From assembly GCA_030726195.1 (NCBI GenBank), contig JANREF010000154.1, forward strand, positions 1 through 5,997: a DNA stretch of 5,997 bases, in the 5' to 3' direction. The notes below the pieces were generated by a model, which was given only the letters and a program-made list of their open reading frames with translations, had not been told where the DNA came from and searched no databases. How positions within the stretch are numbered: position 1 is the first letter of the stretch; every line of letters begins with the position of its first letter. Source of the stretch: Burkholderiaceae bacterium (GTDB taxonomy: Bacteria > Pseudomonadota > Gammaproteobacteria > Burkholderiales > Burkholderiaceae_C). The translations under genes were made by a program, and so were the position numbers. Positions 1 through 5,997 of the stretch are shown piece after piece.

Positions 1-29
1 AAAAAAGGCGACACAAGGTCGCCTTTTTT
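1..29. terminator. Rho-independent terminator at the end of the methionine-cycle operon
   Basis: A perfect 6-bp stem, GGCGAC (7-12) with GTCGCC (18-23), encloses the 5-nt loop ACAAG. It is flanked by six A on the left and six T on the right, so it can end transcription in both directions. On the minus strand it starts 20 nt after the metY stop codon, where the operon would be expected to end. A gene converging from the left, outside the window, could share it. Confidence 0.93.
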
Positions 30-48
30 GGTTAACGCGCCTGGCGCA

Positions 49-1329
49 TCAAACCGCTTTGGCCAATGCCTGCTCCAAATCGCTGAGCAAATCGTCGATG
101 TGCTCTATGCCAATCGACAGGCGCACCATGTCGCGCGACACACCCGCTCTGGCCAGCTCTGCGTCGTTCAACTGGCGGTGCGTGGTGGATGCTGGGTGGC
201 AAGCCAACGACTTGGCGTCGCCAATGTTCACCAAGCGTGTGAACAACGCCAACGCATCTTGGAACGCGGCACCCGCGGCCAGCGGATCAGCAGCCTTCAA
301 ACCAAAGCTGATGATGCCGGAGGCGCGTCCACCCATTTGGCGCTTGACCAGCTCAAAGTCGGCATGGTCGGGCAATCCCGCGTAGTTCACCCAGGCCACT
401 TGTGCGTGGCCTTTCAAGAACTGGGCCACCTTGAGTGCGTTGTCGCAAATGCGGTCCATGCGCAAGGCCAAGGTTTCAATGCCTTGCAAAATTTGGAAGG
501 CATTCATGGGGCTCAACGCCGCACCCATGTTGCGCAGTGGCACCACGCGCGCGCGGCCAATGAATGCTGCAGGGCCCAAAGCCTCCGTGTACACCACACC
601 GTGGTAGCTCACATCGGGCTCGTTGAGGCGCTTGAAACGCGCTTTGTGCTCGGCCCATGGGAACTTGCCAGAGTCCACAATCATGCCGCCAATGGTGGTG
701 CCGTGGCCACCCAAGTACTTGGTGAGCGAATGCACCACGATGTCTGCGCCGTGTTCAAACGGACGGCACAGCGCAGGGCTGGGCACGGTGTTGTCCACGA
801 TCAGCGGTACGCCGTGCTTGTGCGCAATATCGGCCAAAGCCTTGATGTCGGTCACGTTACCCAGTGGGTTGCCCACTGATTCGCAGTACACGGCTTTGGT
901 GCGCTCATCAATGAGCGACTCGAATGTTTCAGGCTTGCTGGCATCGGCAAAGCGCGTCTCAATGCCCATTTGGGGCAGCGTGTGCGCCAACAAGTTGTAG
1001 GTGCCGCCGTACAGCTGAGAGGCCGACACGATGTTGTCGCCCGCCTCGGCAATGGTTTGAATGGCATAGGTGATGGCAGACATGCCAGAGGCCACGGCCA
1101 AGGCACCAACACCGCCCTCAAGCGCGGCCACACGGGCCTCTAGCACGCCGTTGGTCGGATTCATGATGCGCGAGTAAATGTTGCCCGCGACCTTCAAGTC
1201 GAACAAATCAGCGCCGTGTTGCGTATCGTCAAACGCATAGGCCACGGTTTGGTAAATCGGTACCGCAACCGCTTTGGTCACGGGGTCTGGAGAGTAGCCC
1301 GCATGCACGGCCAATGTTTCTAGCTTCAT
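49..1329 (-). CDS. metY: O-acetylhomoserine sulfhydrylase (O-acetylhomoserine aminocarboxypropyltransferase), PLP enzyme
   Basis: This 426-residue cytoplasmic enzyme of the Cys/Met-metabolism PLP family (fold type I) is expected to make homocysteine directly from O-acetylhomoserine and sulfide (direct sulfhydrylation). Visible family motifs are YSRIMNPT (52-59), the cofactor-binding SGMSA (81-85), the stacking tyrosine in QLYGGT (Y107), the VDN aspartate (D179), the Schiff-base lysine in SLTKYLGGHG (K204), the HPASTTHRQL substrate-carboxylate region (378-387) and R403 in RLSIGIE. The length of about 425 residues favours MetY over the shorter cystathionine gamma-synthase/lyase relatives (about 380-400), and MKLETLAVHAG is a normal MetY N-terminus. 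The ATG is preceded by AAGGG (1340-1336) at 6 nt. It is the last gene of the minus-strand unit, 30 nt after metF and just before the terminator. The enzyme could accept O-succinylhomoserine instead; sequence alone does not settle the acyl group. Confidence 0.93.
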   Translation of the reverse strand: MKLETLAVHAGYSPDPVTKAVAVPIYQTVAYAFDDTQHGADLFDLKVAGNIYSRIMNPTNGVLEARVAALEGGVGALAVASGMSAITYAIQTIAEAGDNIVSASQLYGGTYNLLAHTLPQMGIETRFADASKPETFESLIDERTKAVYCESVGNPLGNVTDIKALADIAHKHGVPLIVDNTVPSPALCRPFEHGADIVVHSLTKYLGGHGTTIGGMIVDSGKFPWAEHKARFKRLNEPDVSYHGVVYTEALGPAAFIGRARVVPLRNMGAALSPMNAFQILQGIETLALRMDRICDNALKVAQFLKGHAQVAWVNYAGLPDHADFELVKRQMGGRASGIISFGLKAADPLAAGAAFQDALALFTRLVNIGDAKSLACHPASTTHRQLNDAELARAGVSRDMVRLSIGIEHIDDLLSDLEQALAKAV

Positions 1330-1359
1330 GATCTGCCCTTTAAGTGGAACGTCAATATA

Positions 1360-2217
1360 TTACAAACCGACCTCGTCGCAAATATCCAGCACTGGCTGGC
1401 TTTGGTTCATGGTGTAGAAGTGCACGCCCGGCACGCCGCCGTTTTTAAGTTGGTCCACCAAATCCACGATCACGTCGTGCCCAAACGCCTTGATGGACGC
1501 GGCGTCGTCGCCAAAGCCTTGCAAACGCAAGCGAATCCAGCGCGGTATCTCGGCACCACACATGTCCGAGAAGCGCATCAACTGTGAGCTGTTGGTGATG
1601 GGCATGATGCCGGGCACCACGGGTACATCCACACCCAACTGGTAGGCGTCGTCTACGAAACGGAAGTAGGCATCTGAGTTGAAGAAATACTGCGTGATGG
1701 CTGAATGGGCACCTGCGCGCACCTTGGTCACAAAGGCTTGCAAGTCGGCATCGGCGCTGCGCGCTTGGGGGTGCACCTCTGGGTAGGCGGCCACCTCAAT
1801 GTGAAAGTCGTCGCCAAACTCCGCGCGGATAAACGCCACCAAATCACTGGCGTAATGGAACTCGCCGCCTGCGCCGTAGCCGCTGGGCAAGTCGCCACGC
1901 AAGGCTACCAAGCGCTTCACGCCCATGGCCTTGAGGGTGTGCAGCTGCTCGCGCACAGAGGCCTTGGTCGCACCAATGCAGGAGAAGTGCGACGCGGCGT
2001 CCACGCCCTCGTCCAAAATTTCTTGCACCATGGCAAACGTACCCGCTTGAGTAGATCCACCGGCTCCAAAGGTGACCGAACAAAACTCCGGCTTCTTCAC
2101 GTACAAGGCTTTGCGCACATCACGCTGCTTGAGCGCGCCTTCAGGCGTTTTGGTGGGAAAAAATTCAAAGCTAACAGGCAGCTTCAGCTGCGCATGCGAC
2201 TCAAACGGTAGGCTCAT
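1360..2217 (-). CDS. metF: 5,10-methylenetetrahydrofolate reductase
   Basis: This 285-residue flavoprotein of the bacterial MetF family reduces 5,10-methylene-THF to 5-methyl-THF, the methyl donor for turning homocysteine into methionine. The TIM-barrel landmarks are present in order: SFEFFPTKTPEG (16-27, with the catalytic glutamate E18), SVTFGAGG (47-54), ALRGD (105-109, with the FAD-region aspartate D109), AYPEVHP (134-140), ITQYFF (164-169, with the folate-binding glutamine Q166) and PGIMPI (182-187). The length fits the single-domain bacterial form (about 280-300) with no regulatory SAM domain. The ATG at 2217 is chosen over an in-frame GTG at 2274: it gives the normal N-terminus, has AAGGA 8 nt upstream, and avoids a 46-nt overlap with tlyA. 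The gene lies 11 nt after tlyA and 30 nt before metY, and is probably co-transcribed under the SAH riboswitch. Confidence 0.95.
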   Translation of the reverse strand: MSLPFESHAQLKLPVSFEFFPTKTPEGALKQRDVRKALYVKKPEFCSVTFGAGGSTQAGTFAMVQEILDEGVDAASHFSCIGATKASVREQLHTLKAMGVKRLVALRGDLPSGYGAGGEFHYASDLVAFIRAEFGDDFHIEVAAYPEVHPQARSADADLQAFVTKVRAGAHSAITQYFFNSDAYFRFVDDAYQLGVDVPVVPGIMPITNSSQLMRFSDMCGAEIPRWIRLRLQGFGDDAASIKAFGHDVIVDLVDQLKNGGVPGVHFYTMNQSQPVLDICDEVGL

Positions 2218-2222
2218 GGCCT

Positions 2223-2230
2223 GGTTCCTT
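2223..2230 (-). promoter_or_regulatory. Shine-Dalgarno of metF, overlapping the tlyA stop codon
   Basis: On the minus strand AAGGAACC runs from 2230 to 2223. The AAGGA core ends 8 nt before the metF ATG at 2217. Its first two A residues are also the last two bases of the tlyA TAA stop (2231-2229), so a ribosome ending on tlyA sits on the metF ribosome-binding site. This decides the metF start and suggests translational coupling. Confidence 0.8.
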
Positions 2231-3137
2231 AAGACTGTGGTGCCGCCGCGCGTTGCGCTGGCGTGCGTGCCCACATGAAAAATTCTCGATTGCCGTCACC
2301 ACCGGTGATGGCACTTTCAAAAAAGTCCAACCACTCCAAACCCTGCTCAGCAGCGGCCTGTTGCAATTGGGCTTCGACTCGTTTGTAAGCGCTGGCATGT
2401 TTCACCAAGCCGCCCTTACCAATGTCTTCGGGTTGCAACTCAAACTGTGGCTTCACCAGCATCAGCACCGAAGCGCCGGGCTTGAGCAGGGGCAGCACCC
2501 CTGGCCACACTTTGACTTGCGAAATAAACGACACGTCACCCACCATGGCGTCAAAGCCATTCACGTCACGCGCCTGCCAGCTTGCATCGCCTTGCGCAGC
2601 CATGGCTTGCGCAATGAGATCAGGCTGGTAGTCGCGGGCGTTGAAGCCTTGCATGGCCACCACCTTGGGGTGCGCTTGCAGCGTAGGGTGCAACTGGTCG
2701 CGCCCCACATCCAAGCCCACCACGCCAGCGGCGCTGTGCTGCAACAAACAGTCGGTAAAACCGCCTGTGCTTTGTCCCACGTCCAAGCACCACTGACCTG
2801 CTGGGCTCCAGCCCACATGGGCCATTGCGCCGGACAGCTTGAGGCCGCCACGCGAAACATAGCGCATCAGCTGCGTATCGGTAGATTCCAGCTCGCAATC
2901 GTCGGGCACCACATCACCAGCCTTGCGCGGCGTGCGCCACCCACCAGGTGTGGCGGGTTGGCCGTTGCTGTCTAGCCCATTGCCCTTGGCATGGGCATGG
3001 GCATTGGCATTGGCATCATCGGCCTCGTCGCCACGACCAGCCGCACGCCAGCGCAGCGCCTGACTCTCAATCAGACGTTGCGCTGCCGAACGCGAGGGCG
3101 CAAGCCCCCGCACCACTGCGAGTTGGTCGATACGCAC
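2229..3137 (-). CDS. TlyA-family rRNA 2'-O-methyltransferase (S4 domain plus RrmJ-like methyltransferase), often annotated hemolysin
   Basis: The protein is about 302 residues from a GTG start. The N-terminal S4 RNA-binding segment runs from VRIDQLAVVRG to about residue 31. YVSRGGLKL follows, then the SAM-binding CLDVGQSTGGFTD (centred on residues 119-126), VGDVSFIS, LVKPQFE and ITGGDGNREFF. K100, D201, K229 and E285 match the K-D-K-E tetrad known for TlyA/RrmJ 2'-O-methyltransferases, so an active enzyme that uses SAM and releases SAH is likely. The family methylates 16S/23S rRNA in some bacteria; the target here is unknown, and 'hemolysin' is a historic label. The protein is longer than the usual roughly 250-270 residues because residues about 32-76 hold an Ala/Asp/Asn/His/Gly-rich insert with a dipeptide repeat. 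The GTG at 3137 is chosen because it begins the conserved RIDQL segment and lies 7 nt after the ahcY stop. An in-frame TTG at 3194 would overlap ahcY by 50 nt. No clear Shine-Dalgarno precedes the GTG, so reinitiation after ahcY is inferred. Confidence 0.88.
   Translation of the reverse strand: MRIDQLAVVRGLAPSRSAAQRLIESQALRWRAAGRGDEADDANANAHAHAKGNGLDSNGQPATPGGWRTPRKAGDVVPDDCELESTDTQLMRYVSRGGLKLSGAMAHVGWSPAGQWCLDVGQSTGGFTDCLLQHSAAGVVGLDVGRDQLHPTLQAHPKVVAMQGFNARDYQPDLIAQAMAAQGDASWQARDVNGFDAMVGDVSFISQVKVWPGVLPLLKPGASVLMLVKPQFELQPEDIGKGGLVKHASAYKRVEAQLQQAAAEQGLEWLDFFESAITGGDGNREFFMWARTPAQRAAAPQS
2988..3017 (-). repeat. Five-copy hexamer tandem repeat (GGCATN on the plus strand) inside tlyA
   Basis: On the plus strand the units are GGCATG, GGCATG, GGCATT, GGCATT and GGCATC, perfectly in register over 30 nt. 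Read on the minus strand in the tlyA frame they give D-A-N-A-N-A-H-A-H-A, an alternating X-Ala run. Because the unit is 6 nt, gain or loss of copies keeps the reading frame. The repeat lies in the extra segment between the S4 domain and the methyltransferase domain. Confidence 0.85.
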
Positions 3138-3144
3138 GCTGTGC

Positions 3145-4581
3145 TTAGTAGCGGTAGGTTTCTGGCTTGTAAGGACCAACCTGCGGCACGCCAATGTACT
3201 TGGCCTGCACAGGTGTGAGTTCGGTGAGCATGGCGCCCACTTTCATCAGGTGCAATCTCGCCACTTTTTCGTCCAAATGCTTGGGCAACACGTATACCTT
3301 GCCGGTTTCGTAGAAGTCGGGGCGTGTGAAGATTTCGATTTGCGCCATGGTCTGGTTGGCAAATGAGCTGCTCATCACAAAGCTAGGGTGGCCTGTGCCG
3401 CAGCCCAAGTTCACCAAGCGGCCTTTGGCCAACAAAATAATGCGCTTGCCGTCCGGGAAGATCACATGGTCAACCTGTGGCTTGATCTCGTCCCACATGC
3501 AGCCTTCCAAACCAGCCACGTCGATTTCGTTGTCGAAGTGACCGATGTTGCACACAATGGCCTGATCCTTCATCTTGTCCATGTGCGCACGGGTGATGAT
3601 GTCTTTGTTGCCGGTAGCGGTCACAAAGATGTCGGCCTTGTCGGCCGCGTATTCCATGGTCACCACGCGGTAACCTTCCATGGCGGCTTGCAGTGCGCAA
3701 ATGGGATCAATTTCTGTCACCCACACTTGTGCGCTCAAAGCACGCAAGGCTTGGGCGCTGCCCTTGCCCACGTCGCCGTAACCAGCAACCACAGCAATCT
3801 TGCCTGCAACCATCACGTCGGTGGCGCGCTTGATGCCGTCTACCAATGACTCGCGGCAGCCGTACAAATTGTCAAACTTGCTCTTGGTCACAGAGTCGTT
3901 CACGTTGATGGCGCGCAGCTTCAAGGTGCCGGCTTCGCTCATCTCGTTCAGGCGCAACACGCCTGTGGTGGTTTCTTCGGTCACACCAATGATGTTGGGC
4001 AAACGGCGGCTGTAGAACGTGGGGTCAACGGCGAGCTTCTTTTTGATAGAGGCGAACAAGAATGTTTCCTCTTCGCTGCCGGGCTTGTCCAACACGCTGA
4101 TGTCTTGCTCGGCGCGCACGCCCAAGTGCATCAGGCCAGTGGCGTCGCCGCCATCGTCCAAAATCATGTTGGGGCCTTCTTCTGGCGTGCCCTTGGCACC
4201 GCCAAATTCGAAGATGCGGTGGGTGAAGTCCCAGTACTCTGCCAAGCTCTCACCCTTGAAGGCGAACACAGGCGTGCCGGTTGCCACCAAAGCGGCCGCC
4301 GCTTGGTCTTGGGTAGAGTAGATGTTGCAAGACGCCCAGCGCACTTGTGCACCCAAGGCTTGCAGGGTTTCAACCAGCACAGCCGTTTGAATGGTCATGT
4401 GCAAACTGCCGGTGATGCGTGCGCCCTTGAGCGGTTGCGCCGCGGCAAATTCGGAGCGTATGGCCATCAAACCGGGCATTTCGGTTTCGGCGATTGAGAT
4501 TTCTTTACGGCCCCATGCGGCCAAAGCAATATCTGCAATGACGTGATCGGTGGCGTTTTCGGGTTTTAAAGCGGCGTTCAT
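3145..4581 (-). CDS. ahcY: S-adenosylhomocysteine hydrolase (adenosylhomocysteinase)
   Basis: This 478-residue NAD-dependent cytoplasmic enzyme splits SAH reversibly into homocysteine and adenosine, relieving product inhibition of SAM-dependent methyltransferases. Clear signatures are [12 protein letters not shown] (58-69), the first SAHase motif region around [15 protein letters not shown] (84-98), EYWDF (105-109), LDDGGDAT (131-138), EETTTG (192-197), [11 protein letters not shown] with the catalytic pair K223/D227 (218-228), the Rossmann GYGDVGKG (247-254), [11 protein letters not shown] (314-324) and the C-terminal KPETYRY, whose lysine and tyrosine are typical NAD contacts. Residues about 150-190 hold the extra segment seen in long bacterial SAHases and absent from the roughly 432-residue animal forms. 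The start at 4581 gives the usual beta-proteobacterial N-terminus and has GGAG 6 nt upstream. An in-frame ATG at 4641 would add 20 residues. It is the first gene of the operon, directly behind an SAH riboswitch, so expression should rise with SAH. Confidence 0.97.
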   Translation of the reverse strand: MNAALKPENATDHVIADIALAAWGRKEISIAETEMPGLMAIRSEFAAAQPLKGARITGSLHMTIQTAVLVETLQALGAQVRWASCNIYSTQDQAAAALVATGTPVFAFKGESLAEYWDFTHRIFEFGGAKGTPEEGPNMILDDGGDATGLMHLGVRAEQDISVLDKPGSEEETFLFASIKKKLAVDPTFYSRRLPNIIGVTEETTTGVLRLNEMSEAGTLKLRAINVNDSVTKSKFDNLYGCRESLVDGIKRATDVMVAGKIAVVAGYGDVGKGSAQALRALSAQVWVTEIDPICALQAAMEGYRVVTMEYAADKADIFVTATGNKDIITRAHMDKMKDQAIVCNIGHFDNEIDVAGLEGCMWDEIKPQVDHVIFPDGKRIILLAKGRLVNLGCGTGHPSFVMSSSFANQTMAQIEIFTRPDFYETGKVYVLPKHLDEKVARLHLMKVGAMLTELTPVQAKYIGVPQVGPYKPETYRY

Positions 4582-4587
4582 AAACAG

Positions 4588-4591
4588 CTCC
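4588..4591 (-). promoter_or_regulatory. Shine-Dalgarno of ahcY
   Basis: GGAG (4591-4588, minus strand, within TTGTGGAGCTG) sits 6 nt before the ATG at 4581. This supports that start over the upstream in-frame ATG at 4641. The adjoining UGUGG (4594-4590) can pair with CCACA at 4628-4624 in the leader, which could partly mask the site. Confidence 0.7.
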
Positions 4592-4644
4592 ACAAGTTGG
4601 TTTCGGACAAAACCATGCGCAGATGTGGGTAGCGAGAACATATT

Positions 4645-4730
4645 GGCTCACCCGCATCTTGCATGGGTGAGCGCCGTTTACAGTCCGAGCCTCACTTTGA
4701 ATGATTCAAAGCTGCAGCGCTCCTCGGATA
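4645..4730 (-). ncRNA. SAH riboswitch in the ahcY leader
   Basis: The minus strand reads CCGAGGAGCGCTGCAGC (4727-4711), then a hairpin, then GTGAGGCTCGG (4695-4685), then AAACGGCGCTCACC (4679-4666). This is the conserved core order of the SAH riboswitch as I recall it. Visible pairings are UCCGAG (4728-4723) with CUCGGA (4689-4684) as the closing helix; CUUUGAA (4711-4705) with UUCAAAG (4701-4695) as a 7-bp variable hairpin; GAGCGC (4722-4717) with GCGCUC (4674-4669), which fits a pseudoknot; and a 3' hairpin GCUCACCC (4672-4665) with GGGUGAGC (4653-4646). This class is known upstream of ahcY, metF and metH in beta- and gammaproteobacteria and turns genes on when SAH is high. No U-run follows the last hairpin, so control by classical termination is not evident; translational control or RNA stability is inferred. 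The start codon of ahcY lies about 60 nt downstream. Confidence 0.93.
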
Positions 4731-4736
4731 GACTCA

Positions 4737-4763
4737 ATTGTAACCAAATAGCCCAACCGTCAC
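4737..4763 (-). promoter_or_regulatory. Probable sigma-70 promoter of the ahcY operon
   Basis: TACAAT at 4742-4737 (minus strand) is a 5/6 match to the -10 consensus. A start about 7 nt downstream would be near 4730, just at the 5' edge of the riboswitch, which is where it should be. The best -35 candidate is GTGACG (4763-4758, 4/6 match to TTGACA), but its 15-nt spacer is short, so the -35 assignment is weak and an activator may be needed. Confidence 0.55.
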
Positions 4764-4789
4764 CGTTGTGTGGCAAAAGCCCTATTGCC

Positions 4790-5997
4790 ATGTCGCAACC
4801 ACCGCAGCCCGCCAACAACACCAGAGCACTCTATGCCTTGCTGGCATCGACATTTTTCGAGCTCATGGGCGTATTCATGCTGCTGCCGCTCAACCTGCTG
4901 CGCCTCAAAGACAGCGGCTTAGACACCGCCACCGCCGGCCTATTTGCGGCCACGTCTTACGTTGCCATTTTTTTGGTCACCCCGTTTGTCTCCAGCATCA
5001 CCCACGCCATTGGGCGGCGCAACACCCTGTGGCTCACGGCAGTCGTGCCCGTGTTCACCTGCCTGGTGTTTGCGCTATCGCCCTGGGTGGCCACCTGGTT
5101 TGTCGCGCAGGCTGTGGCAGGCATCTTTGGCGGCATGCGCTGGGTTTTGGCTGAGGCCTTGGTGTCTGAGTTTGCGCCGCCCGAGCAACGTGGGCGCTTT
5201 GTAGGCCTATTTGAGACCTTGGTCGGCATCACGTTTTTGCTGGGTCCACTGGCGTTGGTCTGGGCAGGGCCAACCAGCACCTACGCGGTGTGGATTGCAT
5301 TTGCATTCGTCACCACAGGCGCACTGTGTACGGCCTTTATCCCCATGCTGCCCAAAGCCGGTGGCGACCACAACGGGCACGCACACCATTTGGGGTTGCG
5401 CGGCGTGTGGACGGCACTTCGCGCCTACCCTGTCATCATGCTGGCCGGATTTTTGGGTGGTTTTTTTGAGGCAGGTCTCACTTCCATACTGCCGCTGTAC
5501 GGGCTGCAACTCAACTGGGACGCCAAGGACGCCACACTGCTGGTCGCCGCCAGTGGCCTAGGCAGCGCCTTGCTCATGCTGCCCGCTGGCATGCTGGCCG
5601 ACCACTTGTCCAAGCCTGTCAACGGCCAACACCGCGCTTTTTGGGGCGACGCCTCGCACACCCGGCTGCAACTCATGCGCCTATCGGCCTGGATCACATT
5701 GGCCGCCACACTTGCCCTGCCGTTTGCACTGCACTACACCGCGCTGGCCTGGCCCATCGCACTGGCTTGGGGCAGCGCAGGTGGCGTGCTGTACACCTTT
5801 GCCATGATCGACATTGGCTCACGCGACCAAGGCACGGCGCTGGTCAGCGGCACCGCTGTCCTGGTGCTGGCCTACACCGTCGGCGGCATGTGCGCCCCAG
5901 CACTGGCCAGCGCCGCCTTGCAATACTCCCCAGCCATCGCCTTCCCACTGCTGCTGGCTAGCGTCGCCGCAACGGGGGTGTGGTTGTTGCAGGGCAA
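4790..5997 (+). CDS. Major facilitator superfamily permease, 3' end beyond the window
   Basis: From the ATG at 4790 the frame stays open for 402 codons to the window edge with no stop, so the C-terminus is missing, probably by few residues since MFS proteins are about 400. The product is very hydrophobic, with stretches that fit up to about 12 membrane helices (for example 14-37, 50-70, 80-98, 101-121, 138-158, 166-187, then a cytoplasmic loop and 213-241, 249-269, 299-316 and 350-373). MFS marks are IGRRN (74-78, a degenerate loop 2-3 motif A), the PEQRGR loop (131-136) and PAGMLADHLSK (265-275, the second-half motif A). FFE...LPL occurs in both TM1 (22-34) and TM7 (225-236), as expected from the internal duplication. 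The central loop (188-205) carries four histidines (194, 197, 199, 200). The overall pattern resembles YcaD-like permeases; the substrate is unknown. No strong Shine-Dalgarno precedes the ATG, but later Met codons would cut into TM1. It is divergent from the ahcY operon, sharing a 208-nt intergenic region. Confidence 0.88.
   Translation, partial: MSQPPQPANNTRALYALLASTFFELMGVFMLLPLNLLRLKDSGLDTATAGLFAATSYVAIFLVTPFVSSITHAIGRRNTLWLTAVVPVFTCLVFALSPWVATWFVAQAVAGIFGGMRWVLAEALVSEFAPPEQRGRFVGLFETLVGITFLLGPLALVWAGPTSTYAVWIAFAFVTTGALCTAFIPMLPKAGGDHNGHAHHLGLRGVWTALRAYPVIMLAGFLGGFFEAGLTSILPLYGLQLNWDAKDATLLVAASGLGSALLMLPAGMLADHLSKPVNGQHRAFWGDASHTRLQLMRLSAWITLAATLALPFALHYTALAWPIALAWGSAGGVLYTFAMIDIGSRDQGTALVSGTAVLVLAYTVGGMCAPALASAALQYSPAIAFPLLLASVAATGVWLLQG

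Noticed and set aside
28..879. A long plus-strand open frame (about 283 codons) opposite metY
   Set aside because: It is antisense to a clear PLP enzyme with all its catalytic motifs, has no recognisable domain, and reads as the GC-rich shadow of the metY frame.
1350..1355. TTGACG on the minus strand between metF and metY as a -35 for a separate metY promoter
   Set aside because: A -10 at normal spacing would fall on the metY start codon (around 1332-1327, GATCAT), so it cannot serve metY with a normal leader.
2218..2274. Extended metF start at GTG 2274
   Set aside because: It would overlap tlyA by 46 nt and add non-conserved residues; the ATG at 2217 has a good ribosome-binding site.
2253..2975. 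A plus-strand open frame of about 240 codons opposite tlyA
   Set aside because: It is antisense to the methyltransferase motifs and its His/Gln/Leu-rich composition is typical of a shadow frame.
3388..3849. A plus-strand open frame opposite the NAD-binding part of ahcY
   Set aside because: It overlaps the strongly conserved AhcY region in antisense and has no ribosome-binding site or family signature.
4646..4672. The GCTCACCC/GGGTGAGC hairpin as an intrinsic terminator
   Set aside because: The sequence after the hairpin (CCAATATGTT) has no U-run, so it is better read as part of the riboswitch.
5209..5561. Plus-strand frames overlapping the permease in other phases
   Set aside because: The phase starting at 4790 is uninterrupted for 402 codons and has MFS motifs; the others are shadows.

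Overview
The window looks like chromosomal DNA of a betaproteobacterium, most likely order Burkholderiales and probably a Comamonadaceae-type genome (Rhodoferax/Limnohabitans-like). This rests on the moderately GC-rich codon use, the 'FFPTKT' style of MetF, the ahcY-tlyA-metF gene order, and an S-adenosylhomocysteine (SAH) riboswitch ahead of ahcY. The genus is inference.

Layout. Positions 1-29 hold a perfect stem-loop terminator flanked by A6 and T6. Four genes then lie on the minus strand and are read from right to left: ahcY (4581-3145), tlyA-like (3137-2229), metF (2217-1360) and metY (1329-49). The gaps are only 7, 11 and 30 nt, so they look like one transcription unit that ends at the 1-29 terminator. 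Upstream of ahcY, a 208-nt divergent intergenic region (4582-4789) carries, on the minus strand, a TACAAT -10 element at 4742-4737, an SAH riboswitch at about 4730-4645, and a 60-odd-nt leader to the ahcY start. On the plus strand an MFS permease gene starts at 4790 and is still open at the window end (402 codons, no stop), so it is cut by the window edge.

How the genes work together. The operon is built around homocysteine. AhcY splits SAH into homocysteine and adenosine, MetY makes homocysteine from O-acetylhomoserine and sulfide, and MetF makes the 5-methyl-THF used to methylate homocysteine to methionine. The TlyA-like protein is a SAM-dependent rRNA methyltransferase of the kind that produces SAH. 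An SAH-sensing leader therefore controls SAH removal and, by co-transcription, probably the other genes. The permease is divergent, and its substrate cannot be read from sequence.

Most unusual points: the SAH riboswitch itself, whose GCGCUC strand is shared between two possible helices; an in-frame ATG just after the riboswitch with an SD-like GGTGAG inside the riboswitch hairpin; and a five-copy hexamer repeat inside an extra, low-complexity segment of tlyA. No mobile element, CRISPR array, tRNA or rRNA was seen. No wholly new system is evident; the region reads as a well-organised core-metabolism operon.
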